This document shows, piece by piece, positions 1 through 9,803 of a DNA stretch of 64,000 nucleotides; positions within the stretch are counted from its first letter, which is position 1, and every line of letters starts with the position of its first letter. The position numbers were made by a program, and so were the translations under genes. The notes under the pieces were generated by a model, which was not told the origin of the DNA, made no database searches, and worked only from the letters and a program-made list of their open reading frames with translations. Source of the DNA: Qipengyuania vulgaris (GTDB lineage Bacteria; Pseudomonadota; Alphaproteobacteria; Sphingomonadales; Sphingomonadaceae); contig NZ_WTYC01000012.1 of the NCBI RefSeq assembly GCF_009827325.1, positions 1 through 64,000 on the forward strand, in the 5' to 3' direction.

Positions 1-223
1 TGACGGGTGGTGCGGGCAGGCGCGCGAAGCGCGACCACACGGCCGGAAAGGAACGGGTTGCCGTCCTCAGCTGACTTGGTTCAGGACTGTTCGCGAAGAA
101 AGCCGGATGGGTATCGGGTGCGGGTCTGAAGGTGCCGAGACCCTGCTGCAATCAGAATTTCGCACTCTGCTCGATGAGGCAAGCGGGATCGGGAAGCGCC
201 CTTGGCGTGGATTGCCCAAAAGG

Positions 224-703
224 TCACAAGCACGTCGGTGCATCGGTATCGCCAGCCCTGATCACGGCTGTTTCAAAAGAACGGTCGGAGGATTCCAGCC
301 ATGCTGCGAGTTTTTCGATGGTGCAGCCAAAATCAGACGCTTTCGTCGCACACTCCCAGACGATGGCCACCCTCCAGCCTAACTGCAGTAGCTCCTCTTG
401 CTGACGTGTATCTCTGGCGACATTGAGAGCAAACTTCGACGTCCAGAATTCCTTCCTTGTCTTCGGGAAAGTGCACCAGTGACATCCCATATGCCTATGC
501 CAGAAGCACCCATGGACGAAGATAGCTGCCCTCCGTGAAGTGAGCACGATATCGGGCTTGCCTGGTAGTTTCAAGGAATGGAGCCGATAGCGGAATCCCC
601 TTGCGTGGAGACCACGACGGACCATCAGCTCGGGCTTCGTGTCCTTTCCACGGATCGCGGCCATCATTCTTGATCTTGTTGTAGCGACTGTAGATTCTGC
701 CAT
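224..703 (-). CDS. vsr: Very short patch repair endonuclease (Vsr)
   Basis: This is a Vsr-type nicking endonuclease of 159 residues, the usual family length. Vsr cuts 5' of the T in T:G mismatches that arise when 5-methylcytosine deaminates. The sequence has the PD of the nuclease core at residues 50-51, H64 and H69 in the VHGCFWHRH stretch, and Cys/His residues that would hold the structural zinc (C66, H71, C74, C77). These numbers fit the catalytic D51/H64/H69 recalled for E. coli Vsr. The gene is divergent from the cytosine methyltransferase at 767, its natural partner. The 63-bp gap between them must hold both promoters. No strong Shine-Dalgarno sequence is visible before the ATG. Confidence 0.93.
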   Translation of the reverse strand: MAESTVATTRSRMMAAIRGKDTKPELMVRRGLHARGFRYRLHSLKLPGKPDIVLTSRRAAIFVHGCFWHRHMGCHWCTFPKTRKEFWTSKFALNVARDTRQQEELLQLGWRVAIVWECATKASDFGCTIEKLAAWLESSDRSFETAVIRAGDTDAPTCL

Positions 704-721
704 AGAGAAGCAATCTTAGTT

Positions 722-736
722 CGACATCCGATGTCG
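722..736. promoter_or_regulatory. Palindrome CGACATC-C-GATGTCG between vsr and dcm
   Basis: A perfect 7-bp inverted repeat around one central base sits in the 63-bp vsr/methyltransferase divergent region, 30 bp before the methyltransferase start. Its position suits an operator for both promoters. Methyltransferases or C proteins often autoregulate restriction-modification operons from such sites, and no C-protein gene is visible here. The role is inference. Confidence 0.45.
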
Positions 737-766
737 TCTTCTTAGTGATGAATTCTGGGGCCTTCC

Positions 767-2389
767 TTGCACAAATACTCCGTCGTTGACATTTTTGCGG
801 GTCCGGGGGGACTAGCCGAGGGCTTTTCGAGGGTACAGCATCCAGACGGATCGCGCCCGTTCCGCGTCGTCCTTTCCATCGAGAAAGACCCTACCGCACA
901 TGCCACACTGAGGCTGCGCAGCTTCCTTCGTCAATTCGAAAGTCCTCCCGACGAGTACTACGACTTCATCAACGGAAACTGCGATGAGCCGAACTGGAGC
1001 GAACTCTATCCACCTGAGTGGGATAAGGGGGTGGAAGAAGCCTGGCTCATGGAACTTGGCCAGGAAGATCCGTCCTTAAGGCTCGACAATCGCCTCGACG
1101 AGATCAGGGCTGAAGGACAGGATCGGGTGATCCTAATCGGCGGCCCACCCTGCCAGGCCTACTCGCTGGTGGGCCGTGCACGGAACGCTGGAAAGGCGGG
1201 TTATGTGCCGTCAGAGGATGGACGGCATTTCCTTTACCAGGAATACATTCGCATCCTTGACCGACTTCGCCCCGTGGCCTTCGTCATGGAGAACGTGAAG
1301 GGGCTGCTCTCGTCATCTGTCGATGGCCGCGCCCGGATCGTTGAGCAGGTGCTATCCGACCTCAGCGGCGATAGGTCTGAAGGGGAGAAGTACCGCCTAC
1401 TCGCCATTGCGTCGAAGGCGACAGGCCAAATCGAACTTGACGCGGAAGGTCCAGACGCGCGCGACTTTCTCGTTCGCGCCGAAGAGTTTGGCATTCCGCA
1501 AGCTAGGCATCGCGTCATCATTGTCGGCGTCAGAGAGGACGTCGCCGAAGCCATCGGACCAGATCTCCTATCTGTACGCATGGAAGGAGTGGAAAAGCCG
1601 GCCGCTGTACGGGATGTTTTGGGGTCGATGCCCCCGATGAGGAGCGGCTTAAGCAAGAGTTCCGACGGACCGACGGAGTGGCGGAGCGCGCTTCTGACCG
1701 CTATCGATGCGATCACCTCAGTCGGCCGAGGGAAGCTTGGCGCGCACGACGATCTCTTGAGGGAAAAGGCGAAATTCTATCGAGCGAATGTGGCGGGACT
1801 TAACACCCTTCCGCCGCGTCGGGGGGAAGGGATCGGAATTGCGTCGGAATGCCCGGCTGAGTTGCGCGAATGGCTTATAGATCCAAAACTCGTTACCCTA
1901 CCGAACAACGAAACGAGGGGCCACATGCCAGGCGATCTGGCTAGGTACTTCTTTGCCTCACTATCTGCCGAATTGTCCGGCAAGTCGCCAACGGCGGGGA
2001 TGTTTCCTCAAGAACTGGCACCTTCACACAAGAGTTGGGCCAGCGGGAAGTTCGCCGATAGATTTCGGGTGCAGGTTTGGGATAATCCATCAACGACGAT
2101 CACATGCCACATCTCAAAGGACGGGCACTATTTTATTCATCCCGATCCGCTGCAATGTCGCAGCCTTACGGTAAGGGAGGCGGCTAGGCTTCAGACCTTC
2201 CCGGACAACTACTTCTTCATGGGAACGAGAACCGCCCAGTACATCCAAGTAGGAAACGCGGTTCCGCCTTTGCTGGCAAGGAAGATCGGAGATACGCTTC
2301 TCACGATGCTGCGCGGAGCCGGAGGCGAAGTGACCGAAGCACCGAAGGACGGGAAACCCAAGACAGCGGACCTCGTGGATGCAGCTTGA
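767..2389 (+). CDS. dcm: DNA (cytosine-5-)-methyltransferase of a MORC/Z1 defence operon
   Basis: A C5-cytosine methyltransferase of 540 residues that would methylate host DNA to mark self. Motif I is DIFAGPGGL (8-16), and the catalytic motif IV is GGPPCQ (125-130, Cys129), followed by AYSLVGRAR, which is typical of the methylases linked to MORC/Z1 genes. Motif VI is ENVKG (175-179), motif VIII is QARHRVIIVG, and motifs IX-X are REAARLQTFPDNY and QVGNAVPP. A long insert lies between VIII and IX. The start is TTG at 767; no better in-frame start or Shine-Dalgarno is visible. The 3' end overlaps the next gene by 11 bp, the first link in a chain of overlaps down to 9688. Confidence 0.95.
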   Translation: MHKYSVVDIFAGPGGLAEGFSRVQHPDGSRPFRVVLSIEKDPTAHATLRLRSFLRQFESPPDEYYDFINGNCDEPNWSELYPPEWDKGVEEAWLMELGQEDPSLRLDNRLDEIRAEGQDRVILIGGPPCQAYSLVGRARNAGKAGYVPSEDGRHFLYQEYIRILDRLRPVAFVMENVKGLLSSSVDGRARIVEQVLSDLSGDRSEGEKYRLLAIASKATGQIELDAEGPDARDFLVRAEEFGIPQARHRVIIVGVREDVAEAIGPDLLSVRMEGVEKPAAVRDVLGSMPPMRSGLSKSSDGPTEWRSALLTAIDAITSVGRGKLGAHDDLLREKAKFYRANVAGLNTLPPRRGEGIGIASECPAELREWLIDPKLVTLPNNETRGHMPGDLARYFFASLSAELSGKSPTAGMFPQELAPSHKSWASGKFADRFRVQVWDNPSTTITCHISKDGHYFIHPDPLQCRSLTVREAARLQTFPDNYFFMGTRTAQYIQVGNAVPPLLARKIGDTLLTMLRGAGGEVTEAPKDGKPKTADLVDAA

Positions 2390-3902
2390 GTATGATCTCG
2401 CGGGGCCGGGGGCGACCGATCTCTTCGAATCTCTTCGCGCTTTCGGGTACGATCTTCCGACTGCTATCGCAGATGTTCTGGACAATAGCCTTACGGCAGG
2501 CGCGAAGAATATCTGGATCGATCTTACATGGGCCGGGAGAAATTCTCGGGTAACGATCCGGGATGACGGACGTGGGATGTCCGAGACAAAGCTCGTCGAA
2601 GCAATGCGTCCAGGAAGCACAAGCCCGGTCGAGGATCGCGACCCGAACGACCTAGGAAGGTTTGGACTGGGAATGAAAACGGCCTCGATCTCCCAGTGCC
2701 GATGCCTGACTGTCATGACGCGTGAGGTAGACTCTGCCTTGGCAGTAAGGCGGTGGGACCTCGATTATCTCTCCCAGGTTCGATCCGGCGAATGGCGACT
2801 GCTCAAGGGGAGAAGCCTGCTGAAACCGGAAGATCAGAAACTCCTGGATCGAGAGAACTCAGGCACTGTCCTCTTCTGGGATAGGCTCGACACTCTCGTA
2901 GGTGATGTCGACGAGGATAATGATGTCGTCCAGCGGCATTTCCGCGAGCGGGCCGAGGCAGTGCGAGACCATCTCGCGATGGTCTTCCATCGATATCTTC
3001 GAGGTCGCCATTCCGTAAAGATCCATCTCAATGGCCGCCCTGTAGAGCCATGGGACCCGTTCCTCGAAGACTCGGGTCTTTCCGAGGCACTGCCGTCAGA
3101 GACGCTGGGCGTCGGTTCCGAACGCTTCGAGGTGAAGGGCTTCATTCTACCCCACCACAGCAGAATCAGTGCCGAAGCACACGCGAGTGCTGCCGGATAC
3201 AATGGCTGGAACGCACATCAGGGCTTCTATATCTACCGAAATCGGCGGCTTCTCGTTGCCGGCGACTGGCTCGGTCTTGGTATGCAGAAGGAAGAGCATT
3301 TCAAGCTGGCGCGCATTCGAATCGACCTTCCGAACTCGACCGATCTGAGCTGGCAGATCGACGTGAAAAAGTCGCAAGCTCATCCACCTGCTGCTCTCAG
3401 AAAGGACCTTAGGCGAATTGCGCGTGCGGCGAGGAGCCGAGCATCCAGTATCTATCGTCATCGTGGAAAGCTGATCCAGCGCACGCTAGGAGACGGCGGC
3501 GCCTTCCTTTGGAAGCACCTGACCAAGCATGGGAAGACGTTCTACAAGATCAACCGCGACCACCCGCTAGTGGCAACAGTCTTGGCTGAAGCGGAAGACA
3601 AGAAGCCCATCAGAGCACTAATGAGCCTGATAGAACAGACCGTCCCCGCACCGCTGATCGTGGTCAACAATGCCGAGGCCCCGGATTCCCTTGCGCAGCC
3701 CTTTGAAGGAGCAAGCGCAGAGCTCCGAAGCGCCATGGAAGCCGTCTTCGCTGCTCTCGTGTCATCGGGCAGGTCCCCACTCGAAGCCGGAGAGGAACTG
3801 ATCAGGATGGAGCCGTTCGATGCCTATCCGGAAATAGTTGCCGCATTCGTCGAACAGTCGATGGAAATGCGACGAAGCAATGCTGGAAGGGCCGCCGAAT
3901 GA
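2379..3902 (+). CDS. MORC/MutL-like GHKL ATPase of the defence operon
   Basis: A 507-residue ATPase with the Bergerat (GHKL) fold at its N-terminus. The N box includes DNS (35-37), the G1 box is DDGRGMS (62-68), and the lid is GRFGLGMKTAS (93-103). This matches the prokaryotic MORC-type ATPases that comparative genomics placed beside DCM, Z1 and AIPR genes in predicted restriction systems. The remainder probably holds an S5-like transducer domain. ATP-driven dimerisation around DNA is the family expectation, not something visible here. The start overlaps dcm by 11 bp and the stop overlaps the Z1 gene by 4 bp (ATGA), so translation is probably coupled. Confidence 0.88.
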   Translation: MQLEYDLAGPGATDLFESLRAFGYDLPTAIADVLDNSLTAGAKNIWIDLTWAGRNSRVTIRDDGRGMSETKLVEAMRPGSTSPVEDRDPNDLGRFGLGMKTASISQCRCLTVMTREVDSALAVRRWDLDYLSQVRSGEWRLLKGRSLLKPEDQKLLDRENSGTVLFWDRLDTLVGDVDEDNDVVQRHFRERAEAVRDHLAMVFHRYLRGRHSVKIHLNGRPVEPWDPFLEDSGLSEALPSETLGVGSERFEVKGFILPHHSRISAEAHASAAGYNGWNAHQGFYIYRNRRLLVAGDWLGLGMQKEEHFKLARIRIDLPNSTDLSWQIDVKKSQAHPPAALRKDLRRIARAARSRASSIYRHRGKLIQRTLGDGGAFLWKHLTKHGKTFYKINRDHPLVATVLAEAEDKKPIRALMSLIEQTVPAPLIVVNNAEAPDSLAQPFEGASAELRSAMEAVFAALVSSGRSPLEAGEELIRMEPFDAYPEIVAAFVEQSMEMRRSNAGRAAE

Positions 3903-6640
3903 AACCGATGGACGAGGAAATCTTCTCTGCCGCGTATGGCGTAGCGACGTCGCTGCTGCAGTTGGAGAAGCCGATCACCATGGAAGCGCTTGATCGCACC
4001 GTTGCCGTCGTCGGAGCGATGCCCAAGTTCGCCGACCTGGACCTCAATCGGCTTCGCAAGGCCTTGGAAGCCAAGAACAACATTCGCGTCGGCGGCTATT
4101 CCGTCATCGACGACAAGGACTTTCAGTCGTGGATCGCAGCGGCGCGAGAGGACCGAGAATTCGAGTTCTGGGATCGCTATCGTTCGTATTTGGAACTGAA
4201 GAAGAGATTCCCAGAGGCGGTGATCGATCAACTCGATGGTCTGACCGATGACATTCTCGACCGGCTTCGGGATCCAAGGACGTCGGGAAACTGGGATCGC
4301 CGGGGCCTCGTGGTCGGCGATGTTCAGTCCGGCAAGACCTCCAACTATACCGGGCTGATCTGCAAGGCCGTGGATGCAGGCTATCCGCTGATCATCGTCC
4401 TAGCCGGCGTACACAACAGCCTGCGAAGTCAGACCCAGATCCGCCTGGACGAAGGGTTTCTCGGCTTCGATACTCGCTTGAGTCTCAGAGGGGATCAGGA
4501 GAACCAGAGGATCGGCGCCGGCGCACTTCCGGGCCAGAAGCTGCTCATCGCACATTCGCTCACCAGCAGCAGCGACAGCGGTGATTTCAAGCGAACCACA
4601 GCAGATGGGACCAAGATCATTCCCGGCGGCAAGGACCCCGTGCTACTTGTCGTAAAGAAGAGCGTCAGCATCCTTGGCAATCTACTGAAGTGGGTCGCCT
4701 CGGTTCGCGGGGAGAACGACGACACCATACCGGGTGGCAAGATTGTGCGTGACGTTCCCTTGCTCGTAATCGATGACGAAGCGGACTATGCATCGGCAAA
4801 CACCAAGGAGTACCGCGACGATCTCGGCGAGATCGATCCGGATGCCGATCCAACGCGCACCAATGAGCTGATCCGCAAGCTGCTCACGCTGTTCGAGAAG
4901 AGTGCGTATGTCGGCTATACAGCGACCCCCTTCGCCAACGTATTTATCCACCATGAGGCGACAAACAAGACGGTCGGTGAAGATCTATTTCCCCGAAGTT
5001 TCATCATCAACATCCCCGCGCCTTCAAACTACATCGGCGCCGAGAAGGTGTTTGGACTCGACCGCCCCGGAGATGGTCAGGAAACTCGAGGCCTGCCGAT
5101 CATCAAGAGCATCGCAGATGCCGAAGACATCTTTCCTCCACGTCATAACAAATGGCTTGAGGTCGATTCCCTGCCACCCTCGATGCAGGAGGCGATCCTC
5201 TGCTTCATTCTAGCATGCGCCGCTCGTCGGGTCCGTGGGGACGCCGAAGCCGACAACTCCATGCTCATCCACGTGACACGCTTTACGCTTGTCCAAGAAC
5301 AGGTAGCCGAACATGTCAGAGAGTTTCTCACGGACATCCGAAGACAGCTGGAATTTCCGGGAACCGGCGGCGATGTGCTGGCCAAGCTCCGGAAGCTCTG
5401 GGAAACGGAATTTGTCCCAAAGTTCGGACCTATAGAAGCGGCACTCCCATTAGAGGATTTCTCTCCCGTCGAGTGGAAGGATGTGGAAGAGGAGCTTTTC
5501 AAGGCGACCAAGCGCATCACTGTGAGGGAGATCAACGGGACGGCAAAGGATGCACTGGACTATGCCGAACACCCACAAGGTCTGTCGGTCATCGCTATTG
5601 GAGGCGACAAGCTCTCCCGCGGCCTGACCTTGGAAGGTCTATCCGTCAGTTACTTCGTACGCACCTCGAAGATGTACGATACGCTCATGCAAATGGGGCG
5701 CTGGTTCGGATATCGTCCGCGCTACGCCGATCTATGTCGGCTGTACACGTCGCCGGTCCTGACTGAGTGGTATCGTCATATTGCTACCGCAACGTCGGAA
5801 CTGCGCGAAGAATTCGATCTGGTCTTCGATCGAGGGGGCAATCCGCTTGAATTTGGACACCGCGTCAGGACACATCCTGATGGCCTGATGATCACTGCTG
5901 CGAACAAGATGCGATCAAGCAGTCGCATCCGAGCAGGCTTTTCCGGCACGATTTCGGAAACCGTTTCCTTCGAGACTCGGAGTGCTCAGCAGAATCTCGA
6001 CGCGTTCAACCGATTCTTCCGTGCACTTCCGGAGAAACAACTGACCAGCGGCCGCTATGTTTGGAATGACGTCGATGGAGCAATGATCCGTGACCTTATG
6101 TCAGAGATCGAAACTTCTCGCGATTCGTGGAAGGCGAACGCTCAGGCTCTTTCGATGTACATTCGTGGCAGGCTCGAGAACGAGCGACTCGCGGACTGGA
6201 CGGTCGTTCTCTTAGCCGGTGGGACATCAAGGCGAAGAGCGGAAATCGGACCCTACGATGTTCCCTTGAACAAGCGAGATGACAGGTCTCAAGGAGACAG
6301 TGAGAAGTTCACCATCGGTAGACTTGTTAGCCCCCCAGACGAGATGATCGACTTCGAACCAGAGCAGCGAGAACGAGCGATGGCCCAGACCCTTTCGGCG
6401 TGGGAGGCTAGGTCGGGGCCCAAGAGGGACGCGCCGAAGAATCCCTCGGGGCCTTTCATTCGTCGTCAACGTTCGCCGGACAGAGGTTTGCTACTCGTCT
6501 ATCCCCTCGATCCAGGAACATCCAAGGCGGATGTTCCGCCGATCATCGGATTTGGCGTCAGTCTCCCCTTCGATGACGATGCGCCGCTGGTCGATTACGC
6601 GGCAAACAGCGTGAAACAGCTCGAAGACCTCTTCGCGTGA
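3899..6640 (+). CDS. Z1 domain P-loop ATPase/helicase-like protein
   Basis: A 913-residue superfamily 2-like protein with a Z1 domain. The Walker A is GDVQSGKTS (140-148), Walker B is IDDEAD (291-296), and a motif III-like TATPFANVF follows. The Z1 region carries GGDKLSRGLTLEGL and QMGRWFGYRP, the equivalents of helicase motifs V and VI. Z1 proteins travel with MORC ATPases and DCM methylases and are thought to translocate on or remodel DNA; no biochemical activity can be read from the sequence. It overlaps its neighbours by 4 bp on each side. It is the largest gene of the operon and probably its motor. Confidence 0.9.
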   Translation: MKPMDEEIFSAAYGVATSLLQLEKPITMEALDRTVAVVGAMPKFADLDLNRLRKALEAKNNIRVGGYSVIDDKDFQSWIAAAREDREFEFWDRYRSYLELKKRFPEAVIDQLDGLTDDILDRLRDPRTSGNWDRRGLVVGDVQSGKTSNYTGLICKAVDAGYPLIIVLAGVHNSLRSQTQIRLDEGFLGFDTRLSLRGDQENQRIGAGALPGQKLLIAHSLTSSSDSGDFKRTTADGTKIIPGGKDPVLLVVKKSVSILGNLLKWVASVRGENDDTIPGGKIVRDVPLLVIDDEADYASANTKEYRDDLGEIDPDADPTRTNELIRKLLTLFEKSAYVGYTATPFANVFIHHEATNKTVGEDLFPRSFIINIPAPSNYIGAEKVFGLDRPGDGQETRGLPIIKSIADAEDIFPPRHNKWLEVDSLPPSMQEAILCFILACAARRVRGDAEADNSMLIHVTRFTLVQEQVAEHVREFLTDIRRQLEFPGTGGDVLAKLRKLWETEFVPKFGPIEAALPLEDFSPVEWKDVEEELFKATKRITVREINGTAKDALDYAEHPQGLSVIAIGGDKLSRGLTLEGLSVSYFVRTSKMYDTLMQMGRWFGYRPRYADLCRLYTSPVLTEWYRHIATATSELREEFDLVFDRGGNPLEFGHRVRTHPDGLMITAANKMRSSSRIRAGFSGTISETVSFETRSAQQNLDAFNRFFRALPEKQLTSGRYVWNDVDGAMIRDLMSEIETSRDSWKANAQALSMYIRGRLENERLADWTVVLLAGGTSRRRAEIGPYDVPLNKRDDRSQGDSEKFTIGRLVSPPDEMIDFEPEQRERAMAQTLSAWEARSGPKRDAPKNPSGPFIRRQRSPDRGLLLVYPLDPGTSKADVPPIIGFGVSLPFDDDAPLVDYAANSVKQLEDLFA

Positions 6641-7656
6641 GACCGGAAGACCTATTCGAAATCTGGGACAACCTCGCCTTGGCGACGTCTGGAATCGTCG
6701 GGCTTGATCGCCGACTCTTGGATGTCGAGGCTCCGGTAGGCATCTACGCGTGTGTGTTCTGGCCAGGAGGTCAGCCTGGCCTTCTGATAGAAGGCGACGG
6801 GACCGTTCGTCCGACCGGAGGGCGGCTCCCCAAGTGTCGTGGCGTGAAGCTGGTGCACGAAACGTTTCGAACGGACCCAGCTCGAACGTCGGTGAGAATA
6901 CTCTTGGAGGAGCCGCGGCTCAGGGACATCTTCGCGATACTTGCGATCGACCTTCTGGACGTTGCCAGAGATCAGTCTACCTCAGAATTCGCATTGCGAC
7001 GCTGCATCGACCGGATCTCGATGTGGCAAGGTCTATTCGAACGCCTTCCGCCAGACGGGCTTTCAGATGAAGCACAGAGGGGTCTATTCGGCGAACTTTG
7101 GGTGCTTGAGACCTTCATGCTGGAGGTCTTGGATCCGTCTGAAGCTGTCGAAGCATGGCGCGGCCCAGATCCGGGAAATCAGGATTTCGTTCGTCTCGGT
7201 GTCGCCATCGAGGTCAAGACCACCTTAGCGAAAAGGCATTCACGACTTGCGATCGCGAACGAGAAGCAGCTTGACGAGGTGCCTCATTCGATCCTCTACC
7301 TCGCCAATGTTCGATTGGACGAAAGCGCAGCCGCAGGGCGCAACTTGAATGAATTAGTCGGGAACTGCCGCCAGAAGGTAGCGAGCGATCTCTATGCGGC
7401 TCGCCTGCTGGACGATTGCCTATTGAAGGCAGGATATCTCGATGTTCATGCAAACCTCTATCAAGAACGCTGCTGGCAAGTGTCGGGGTGCAGGTTTTTC
7501 CATGTCCGTGACCACTTCCCGAGACTGACCGAAGCCAACCTTCCGCCGGGGGTCGGAGATATCAAGTATTCCGTCATCGCCGACGATCTCTCACAATACG
7601 AGTGTCAGCGCGGTGACGTGACGAAATCACTGGAAGAGACAACCAATGGAGACTGA
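6637..7656 (+). CDS. PD-(D/E)XK motif protein (DUF4420-like), putative nuclease
   Basis: A 339-residue protein with a GTG start that overlaps the Z1 stop as GTGA. A restriction-endonuclease-like core is visible: GE at 152-153, D183 in NQDF, and E192-V-K194-T with hydrophobic strand residues before it. That is the D...ExK signature of the PD-(D/E)XK fold. DUF4420 proteins are the expected nuclease partner of Z1 and AIPR genes in these operons. It is therefore the best candidate for the DNA-cleaving subunit, although AIPR could contribute too. The 3' end overlaps AIPR by 11 bp. Confidence 0.82.
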   Translation: MRPEDLFEIWDNLALATSGIVGLDRRLLDVEAPVGIYACVFWPGGQPGLLIEGDGTVRPTGGRLPKCRGVKLVHETFRTDPARTSVRILLEEPRLRDIFAILAIDLLDVARDQSTSEFALRRCIDRISMWQGLFERLPPDGLSDEAQRGLFGELWVLETFMLEVLDPSEAVEAWRGPDPGNQDFVRLGVAIEVKTTLAKRHSRLAIANEKQLDEVPHSILYLANVRLDESAAAGRNLNELVGNCRQKVASDLYAARLLDDCLLKAGYLDVHANLYQERCWQVSGCRFFHVRDHFPRLTEANLPPGVGDIKYSVIADDLSQYECQRGDVTKSLEETTNGD

Positions 7657-9688
7657 AGAACTCAAGGTCTTCGCCGAGAACCTGCAGCAAGATGTTTTAT
7701 CCCGTGCCGACGCGGTCGAAGATGGAGCAATGCGCGCGGAATCCTTCGCCAACATCATGTTCGAATATCTTCGGGACGCCGAAGAGATCGAAGACGGGAT
7801 TGCTTGTTTTATCGAGGGTCGGGGCCACCGCTGCAGCGGATACTTCATATCCGAGGACAACGAACGTCTCGACCTGTTTCTGGTGCTCCCGCGGCTCGAA
7901 GGCACGGTCGTTCCCGTGCCGAAGTCAGAGATTGATCAGGCATTCAAGCGGCTCAGATCATTCCTGGAGAAGTCTCTGGACGGCATGCACCGTTCACTCG
8001 AGAGCGCCCTGGAAGGCTACGATATGGCGCGCTCGATCTGGGACGCTCGAAATGACCTGAGTAGCGTGCGGCTGTTCGTGCTTACTGACGGCACAGCCAA
8101 GGTAGACCGTATCGACAACGAGATGCTGGGCGGTATCGAGGTTTCCAGTCACCTGTGGGATCTGCAGCGCCTCCATCGTTCATCGTCTTCCGGCTCACTG
8201 CGCGAACCCATCGAGATCGACTTCACGCGCCTCAACGGAGCTCCCATAAGGTGCCTTGCGGCAACGCCGCGTGGCGGCGGGTATCGGTGCCTGATGGCAA
8301 TGCTTCCAGGTTCGGTGATCGTAGAGATGTATCGCGATCATGGACCCCGCCTTCTCGAACGCAACGTCAGGAGTTTCCTCCAGCTTCGTGGCAAGGTAAA
8401 CCAAGGTATCCGCAAGACGATACTGGACGAGCCCGAGATGTTCCTCGCGTTCAACAACGGACTGTCCATCACCGCTTCCGGACTGAAAGTCGAAGATAAC
8501 GGCGATGGCACGGTTGCGCTGCACTCCGCCCGGGATCTGCAGATCGTCAACGGCGGGCAAACTACGGGATCCATCTTCCGAGCATCGAGAAAAGACAAAG
8601 TCGATCCCGTCGAACTGTTGGTCCCTGTAAAGATAACTGAGATCCTGTCCGATGGAGACGTTGAAAAAATCGCACCGCGCATCTCGCAATCGGCGAACAA
8701 TCAGAACAAGGTCAACATTGCCGATTTCTCTTCCAACCATCCGTTTCACATTGCCTTCGAGGAGTTGTCGCGCTCGACATGGGCACCGCCAACCGACGGT
8801 CTCCAAAAGCAAACGAAGTGGTTCTTCGAGCGGGCTCGAGGCCAGTATCACGACGCTCTCGCTCAGAACCCAACGCCAGCGCAGCGGAAGGCTTGGGAAG
8901 CAATCCACCCGCGGAAGCAGATGATCACCAAGACCGATCTCGCGAAATTCGAGCACTCATGGTCGCAGCTGCCTCACATAGTCAGCCGATATGCCCAGAA
9001 GTGCTACCTCGATTTCATGGATCGTCTGGATGCGCGCGGAGGCTTCGTTCCCGATGGCGAGTACTTTCGAGAGGCAATCGCCAGGGCCATCATGTTCAGG
9101 CAGACGGAACGCATCGTATCGCGGCAGAAGTTCGGAGGTCACCGCGCTGAAATCGTTACCTACTCCTTGGCGTGGCTTTCCCACCACACGGCGATGCGTG
9201 TCGATCTGGATGCAATTTGGGCTCAGCAGTCAATGTCTGACGCGCTGGCTGGTTTTGTGGAGACCATCTCAACGCATGCCCACGAGCACGTAACTAATCC
9301 CCCCGGCGGTCAGAACGTGACTGAGTGGTGCAAGAAGGAAAAATGCTGGGATATCTTTCGCGAGAAGCACATTGCGATTCCGGCAGGGGTGGAGGCTGGC
9401 CTTCTCTCTAGGGAAAAGGGAAATACGAGGAAGAAGCCGGAAGCACTTGGGGGAGCGCTTTCGAAGAAGGACCAAGAGACGATCGACGCGGTAACTGAAG
9501 TTCCGTCCGAAACATGGTTCGGCTTATCGGCTTGGGCCAAGGACACGAACAATCTTCAACCTTGGCAGAGAAGCCTTTCATTCAGCCTTGGCAAGCTCGC
9601 GCGAGCATCGAAGCAACCTTCGCGCAAACAAGCGGAGCATGGCGAAAAGATCTTGGCTGAGGCCCGAAGACTGGGATTTCGAGCGTAA
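7646..9688 (+). CDS. AIPR family protein (abortive phage resistance)
   Basis: A 680-residue member of the AIPR family, named after a lactococcal abortive phage infection protein. The central FLAFNNGLSITA stretch followed by LQIVNGGQTT is the most recognisable family signature. The C-terminal 150 residues are less conserved. AIPR proteins are usually the last gene of Z1/MORC/DUF4420 operons, as here. It starts inside the upstream gene (11-bp overlap), so it is probably translated only with the rest of the operon. Its biochemical role is not established from the sequence. No transcription terminator with a T-run follows. Confidence 0.9.
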   Translation: METEELKVFAENLQQDVLSRADAVEDGAMRAESFANIMFEYLRDAEEIEDGIACFIEGRGHRCSGYFISEDNERLDLFLVLPRLEGTVVPVPKSEIDQAFKRLRSFLEKSLDGMHRSLESALEGYDMARSIWDARNDLSSVRLFVLTDGTAKVDRIDNEMLGGIEVSSHLWDLQRLHRSSSSGSLREPIEIDFTRLNGAPIRCLAATPRGGGYRCLMAMLPGSVIVEMYRDHGPRLLERNVRSFLQLRGKVNQGIRKTILDEPEMFLAFNNGLSITASGLKVEDNGDGTVALHSARDLQIVNGGQTTGSIFRASRKDKVDPVELLVPVKITEILSDGDVEKIAPRISQSANNQNKVNIADFSSNHPFHIAFEELSRSTWAPPTDGLQKQTKWFFERARGQYHDALAQNPTPAQRKAWEAIHPRKQMITKTDLAKFEHSWSQLPHIVSRYAQKCYLDFMDRLDARGGFVPDGEYFREAIARAIMFRQTERIVSRQKFGGHRAEIVTYSLAWLSHHTAMRVDLDAIWAQQSMSDALAGFVETISTHAHEHVTNPPGGQNVTEWCKKEKCWDIFREKHIAIPAGVEAGLLSREKGNTRKKPEALGGALSKKDQETIDAVTEVPSETWFGLSAWAKDTNNLQPWQRSLSFSLGKLARASKQPSRKQAEHGEKILAEARRLGFRA

Positions 9689-9803
9689 GCACTGGCCTGA
9701 AGCCTCGGACAAGCGACTTCCGTATTTTTCCGAGCACCGGTGAGTGTATTGCGCGGAACGTTCCGCACCGCGTTTCGGCACTTCTGGTATCGCCGCTCTT
9801 GGG

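Noticed and set aside
1-223. Short frames at the start of the window (107-404)
   Set aside because: They run antisense to vsr for most of their length and have no motifs; the first 223 bp show no supportable gene.
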